From Gemmatimonadetes bacterium 2013_60CM_65_52 (lineage in GTDB: Bacteria; Gemmatimonadota; Gemmatimonadetes; Gemmatimonadales; Gemmatimonadaceae), in NCBI GenBank assembly GCA_002215645.1, contig NGFI01000007.1, forward strand, positions 1-64,000: a DNA stretch of 64,000 nt. Reading direction: 5' to 3'. Both the position numbers and the translations under genes were made by a program. The notes beneath the pieces are model-generated. The model saw only the letters and a list, made by a program, of their open reading frames with translations. It ran no database searches and had not been told where the DNA came from. Positions 60,774 through 64,000 of this stretch are shown in pieces (position 1 is the first letter of the stretch; the number at the start of each line of letters is the position of its first letter).

Positions 60774-60892
60774 TGGATCGAGTGGGGGCTGGTTGTTCAC
60801 GCCCTGATGTCGCATGTTTTCAGCGGGACAATCCGCGGCCGGCGGTGTACCTCAGAGGAGGCGCTCCGCAGCGACGCCCGACCCCCGCTCCC

Positions 60893-61270
60893 ATGAATCC
60901 AAACAAGCACGACGACTACGACCCCCTCTCGGCGTTCGAGCTGCCACCTGATGTGATGAGCTCGACGCTCGAGCACGCCATCAGCGACGATGCGGGCGCG
61001 ACGCATGAACAAGGTCACGCCGTGGCGACGGCCCTCCAACGTGCCCTCAAGGGCAGTTCGGTGGAATTCGGATTTCCAGGGATCGTCACCGCACATCTCG
61101 CTTCAGGCGCGGTCGCACGGTGTGGCGGGCCCGCTTTCGGGTGGCTCGTGGACGTCGAGCGGAAACCGGGCGCAACATCCATCACGCTCGAGGTCTCGAT
61201 TCCCGACGACATCCGCGACGCAAAGCATATCGCGGACGCGTTGGCGAAGGTGCTGAAAAGCTACGTGTGA
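60893..61270 (+). CDS. Hypothetical protein
   Basis: 125 residues from ATG (MNPNKHDDYDPLSAFE). A longer in-frame region exists upstream but overlaps the YdjM-like gene in another frame, so I do not use it. N-terminal acidic helical segment (LPPDVMSSTLEHAISDDAGA, then HEQGHAVATALQRAL). A C-terminal beta/alpha part follows (FGFPGIVTAHLASGAV, GWLVDVERKPGATSITLEV and SIPDDIRDAKHIADALAKV). It has the look of a small soluble domain; I do not recognise a family. It converges with the AI-2E-family transporter gene (28 bases). Confidence 0.45.
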   Translation: MNPNKHDDYDPLSAFELPPDVMSSTLEHAISDDAGATHEQGHAVATALQRALKGSSVEFGFPGIVTAHLASGAVARCGGPAFGWLVDVERKPGATSITLEVSIPDDIRDAKHIADALAKVLKSYV

Positions 61271-61298
61271 AAGCAACGCCGAAGTTGCTGCCGATGGC

Positions 61299-62462
61299 TT
61301 ACAGACGTGCGGTGATGCGACGCTCTGTCTCGTCTCTTTGGCCGAGAAACTCTCCGATCGCCGCCAGCGACGCGACGTGATCGCAGATGATCTTGAACGT
61401 GGCAAGCAGCGGAACGGCCAGAAACGCACCCGGCACGCCCCAGATCCAGAAGAAGAACGAAAGGCCCACAAAGATCGCGACGGGATTCAACGTGAGGCGG
61501 TGCCCAAGCAGCACGGGCGTGGCGAGGTTGGCCTGAATGAGATTGATGGCCAGAAAGCTTGCCGGCACGAGCAGCGCGTGGCCGATGTCCGGAAACGTGC
61601 TGATGCCCACGACCGTCAACACGCCGATCGCCGTGATTGCCCCGAGATACGGCACGAATTCCAGGCACGCCACGATCGCGCCCCAGAGCAGCACGTTCGG
61701 CATGCCGAGGAGCTTCAGCACGCCCGCGACGATCAGCCCCTCGACGATGTTCACGACGAGCGTGGTCGTGAGATAGGCGGAGACCGCCGACTCGGTGGCG
61801 CGCGCAATTTCCACCGCCTTCACCTTGTCGCTGAAATGCGGCAACACCTTGATGAGCTTCTGAAGAAAGAGGTCGCCTCCCGCGAGCAGGAAATAGAGGA
61901 GGACGAAGACCTCGATCATGTCCGCGACGAGACGCTGCGTCGTGCCGAAGAGCCGCGACGAGAGTGACGGCCCGGTCTGGACGACGACAGGTGCCCGAAT
62001 CGGCCGCTGCTCGCCGCCCACCGCATCAACAGCCTGGTCGACGTTCTTCGAGACCTGCTGAACAGGCCGGATGATTCCGCCGAGCTTGGCCTGTGTCCGC
62101 CGGAAGCTTTCGGGAGCGCTCGCCACCCAGCGCTGCGCGGGACCGGCGAGCCGGTACATGGTTCCTCCCATGGCCGCGAGCACGAGGAAGACGATGATCG
62201 CCGCGCCAATCGGGGGCTTGATGGCAATTCGGCCAAGCACCCGAAGAAGCGGGCTGAGCAGAAAGTTCAGCAGCAGCGCAAACGCGATGGGAATGAGGAA
62301 GTCGCGCGCGAAGTACAGCGTGTAAAGCAGCGCGAGCACTGTGAGGACCGTCCGCTCGATGCTTCGCGCGCGACTCGACGAAACTGCCTCCACCGTGCGG
62401 CCGGCGTCCGGCGTCGCCGCGCTGATGGGCACAATGTCGCTATCCCGGTCCGGAACTGTCAT
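61299..62462 (-). CDS. AI-2E-family transporter (PerM-type)
   Basis: 387 residues from ATG (MTVPDRDSDIVPISAA); an upstream extension of 85 codons lacks any family match. Eight or so transmembrane helices: a pair near residues 40-75 (VLALLYTLYFARDFLIPIAF), one at 85-105, then a loop and five more from about 185. Characteristic end motifs: FVPYLGAITAIGVLTVVG, LLGHRLTLNPVAIFVGLSFF and GVPGAFLAVPLLATFKI. The family exports autoinducer-2 (TqsA) or moves ions and lipids (PerM and homologues). A LuxS gene is not in the window, so AI-2 transport is not shown. It is likely single. Confidence 0.88.
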   Translation of the reverse strand: MTVPDRDSDIVPISAATPDAGRTVEAVSSSRARSIERTVLTVLALLYTLYFARDFLIPIAFALLLNFLLSPLLRVLGRIAIKPPIGAAIIVFLVLAAMGGTMYRLAGPAQRWVASAPESFRRTQAKLGGIIRPVQQVSKNVDQAVDAVGGEQRPIRAPVVVQTGPSLSSRLFGTTQRLVADMIEVFVLLYFLLAGGDLFLQKLIKVLPHFSDKVKAVEIARATESAVSAYLTTTLVVNIVEGLIVAGVLKLLGMPNVLLWGAIVACLEFVPYLGAITAIGVLTVVGISTFPDIGHALLVPASFLAINLIQANLATPVLLGHRLTLNPVAIFVGLSFFFWIWGVPGAFLAVPLLATFKIICDHVASLAAIGEFLGQRDETERRITARL

Positions 62463-62530
62463 GACGGCAACGCCATCATGCACGTTGCTTGCCGACGAGG
62501 GCGGTAGGACAGCAGGACAGTAACAGCGAC

Positions 62531-63586
62531 CTAGAACGACGCCCGCTGCGCCAAGCCCAGTGCGTATTCGGGCATCCAGGTGCCGGCCGATGGACTGCCA
62601 TTGCATATGCCATCCGATTCGCCCGGCGTCTTGATCCACAAGTAGGCGTCCACCAGCACGCTTCCCGTGGCGGTCGTCGGAAGGTTGCCGAGCGCGCGTC
62701 CGTCGGGGTTGCACCACTGTGCGTCGGCCGTGGGCCCAAGACCATTGCGCCCGGTGTCCACGATGAAGTGCTTTCCGCCAACGCGGCTCGCCACGTCGGT
62801 GCCATAGCTCACGTTGTCCGACGTGAGATAGAAGTTCGACACGTTGAGTGAGAACCCTTGCGCCCGCCCGACGCCGGCGCTCTTCAGCCGATCGGCCATG
62901 ACGGCGGCGGACTTCCAGTGCGGATTGCCAGCGTCGATGTAGACGGCGACGCCGTTCTTCGCCGTGAATTGCTGCACCGCATAGCTCAGCAGATCGAGGC
63001 GCACCTGCTGATCGGCAGGCGACAGGCAGTCCATCCCCGCGAGCGCGTCGGGCTCGAGGACGATGACAGCGCGACGATTACCGAGACCGCTGGCGAAGGC
63101 GTCGATCCATGTCTTGTACGCGGCGGGTGCCGTGAGGTTGCCGCCGGAGTAGCCGCCGCAATCACGCTGCGGAATGTTGTACGCAACGAATACCGGCATC
63201 GCACCGCTCGCGGCCATCGTGGCGGACGCGGCGTTGACGTCGGCCTGGACATTGGTGTTCCAGTTGCCGATCCATCTGGCGGACGGGGCATTGGCGAGCT
63301 TGTCCATCTGTGCTGCGTCAGATGGGCGAGTGGCGCGCCATGAATCGGCGGTGCTGCGCGCCCTGGACGAGGGATCCACCCAGAACGACGAGCCGATGAG
63401 GCTGAGCAGCGAACCCGTCGTTGAATCGGTATGCGTGGGCGCAGGTGCGACCGTCACCGAATCGCCGCCATGACTGACGGGGCCAAGGATGCTGGTAGCG
63501 TCGTTCGAACAGGCGGTTGCGGCGATGAAACCAGTGACGATCGCGGCGTAGCGCACCGAGCGAGAGGATCGCGCGAATCGGCTCAT
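62531..63586 (-). CDS. Glycoside hydrolase family 6 lipoprotein (endoglucanase/cellobiohydrolase)
   Basis: 351 residues with a lipobox IAATAC (Cys26) and a Ser/Thr/Pro-rich linker (about 27-60). GH6 barrel: FWVDPSSRARSTADSWRA, VFVAYNIPQRDCGGYSGGN, VIVLEPDALAGMDCLSP (catalytic acid Asp in the EPDA motif), YIDAGNPHWKSAAVMADRL, FIVDTGRNGLGP, and WIKTPGESDGICNG (second Asp). It hydrolyses beta-1,4-glucan such as cellulose and is anchored in the outer membrane. The divergent gene at 63826 may encode a membrane beta-glucan synthase, which suggests a cell's own cellulose as substrate. Cysteines in CGGY and MDCL are where family disulfides occur. Confidence 0.92.
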   Translation of the reverse strand: MSRFARSSRSVRYAAIVTGFIAATACSNDATSILGPVSHGGDSVTVAPAPTHTDSTTGSLLSLIGSSFWVDPSSRARSTADSWRATRPSDAAQMDKLANAPSARWIGNWNTNVQADVNAASATMAASGAMPVFVAYNIPQRDCGGYSGGNLTAPAAYKTWIDAFASGLGNRRAVIVLEPDALAGMDCLSPADQQVRLDLLSYAVQQFTAKNGVAVYIDAGNPHWKSAAVMADRLKSAGVGRAQGFSLNVSNFYLTSDNVSYGTDVASRVGGKHFIVDTGRNGLGPTADAQWCNPDGRALGNLPTTATGSVLVDAYLWIKTPGESDGICNGSPSAGTWMPEYALGLAQRASF

Positions 63587-63825
63587 GGGCAGGGAAGGAG
63601 ATATGGGAATCCGGGCGCGTGGACCTACGCGTCGGAGTCACATACAAGACGAGAATCCGGACCAATACGTCACTGGCGACCTCATCGTTAAGTCGATGCG
63701 CCGTAATGACTTGCTCGCTTGTACCCCGGTTGCTGACAAGTGAGCCACGAGGCTCCGGAAACCTGCTTGCGCGGCCCGCGCTCTGCACTGCTCATGGCAT
63801 CCATACTCGTGCCCGATCAGCATCT

Positions 63826-64000
63826 GTGAGCTCTGCCAACCGTCAGCGGGGCGGAGGCGCTCCAGGCCTCTCTGCCTCCACGATTCCGCGACTTCCGGAG
63901 GCGCAGGAAACTGCCATCAGGATCATCGCCGTGGTCGCGTACGCGTACGCGGCGTACTGGATCTACTGGCGATGGACGAGCTCGCTGAACTGGGATCATC
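63826..64000 (+). CDS. N-terminus of a membrane protein, possibly a cellulose-synthase-like GT2 (partial)
   Basis: The frame opens at a GTG (VSSANRQRGGGAPG) and runs 58 codons to the end without a stop. After a polar start and SASTIPRLPEAQETAIRI comes a hydrophobic and aromatic helix, IIAVVAYAYAAYWIYWRW, then TSSLNWDH. The pattern of a first helix ending in 'YW.YWRW..SLNW' resembles the first membrane helix of family-2 glycosyltransferases of the BcsA type. It is divergent from the GH6 gene by 239 bases. In bacteria GH6/GH8 cellulases often sit with cellulose synthase. The call is inference and needs the next part of the sequence. Confidence 0.4.
   Translation, partial: MSSANRQRGGGAPGLSASTIPRLPEAQETAIRIIAVVAYAYAAYWIYWRWTSSLNWDH

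Overview
The window is GC-rich, densely packed chromosomal DNA from a Gram-negative (double-membrane) bacterium. Evidence for two membranes is a TamA/TamB pair, two TolC-type outer-membrane channels with RND pumps, and many lipoproteins. The mix of a type III glutamine synthetase, a TPR/HD-GYP protein, ECF sigma/RskA-like pairs, DUF6496, DUF4142 and GH6 proteins with heavy alanine/arginine bias suggests Gemmatimonadota or a close relative. That assignment is inference from gene content only. I see no insertion sequence, prophage, CRISPR array or rRNA operon, and one tRNA (Cys). Adjacent same-strand genes very often overlap by 1-4 bases (ATGA, GTGA, TTGA, TGATG).

Layout. 1-2072: 3' end of type I glutamine synthetase, convergent with a two-gene secreted-protein unit. 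2364-11458: a four-gene efflux operon (TolC, adaptor, two tandem RND permeases). 11472-13427: flotillin-like SPFH protein and a His-rich NfeD-like partner. 13551-15782: type III glutamine synthetase. 15901-19372: MFS exporter and DUF4142 lipoprotein, divergent from an ECF sigma factor and its anti-sigma factor. 19394-22264: basic DUF6496 protein, PAP2 phosphatase, tRNA-Cys, a repeat-containing exported protein and a ZU5-like lipoprotein. 22423-25793: TPR-HD-GYP protein coupled to a histidine kinase that lacks the usual phosphoacceptor histidine, then a type IV pilin. 25861-32711: tamA-tamB. 32832-35332: a SahR-like ArsR/methyltransferase regulator with ahcY, and a palindromic operator on the regulator's start codon. 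35367-38632: glycogen synthase and a GHL10-like glycoside hydrolase. 38890-41897: a Tat-signal TldD with its TldE/PmbA partner. 41951-42445: a double zinc-ribbon protein ending in an SSB-like tail. 42455-47942: SDR and cupin, a DedA-PAP2 fusion with a decayed phosphatase site, an intact PAP2 protein, small unknowns and a methyltransferase. 48185-56235: two-component system, then TolC, adaptor, RND permease and a PepSY protein. 56310-59725: exported zinc-less MsrB, a DUF1906-like lipoprotein and a UbiB-family kinase. 59842-64000: a single-domain response regulator coupled to a YdjM-like membrane protein, a small unknown, an AI-2E-family transporter, a GH6 lipoprotein and the start of a divergent membrane protein that may be a cellulose-synthase-like glycosyltransferase.

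Themes. Much of the window concerns the cell envelope: two efflux systems, outer-membrane assembly, PAP2/DedA lipid enzymes, SPFH/NfeD membrane organisation and exported repair. Signalling recurs as HD-GYP, two histidine kinases, two response regulators and one ECF system. The least expected items are the zinc-ribbon/SSB-tail protein, the histidine-less kinase, the Tat-tagged TldD with an untagged partner, the DedA-PAP2 fusion lacking catalytic histidines, and the operator overlapping the SahR-like start codon.
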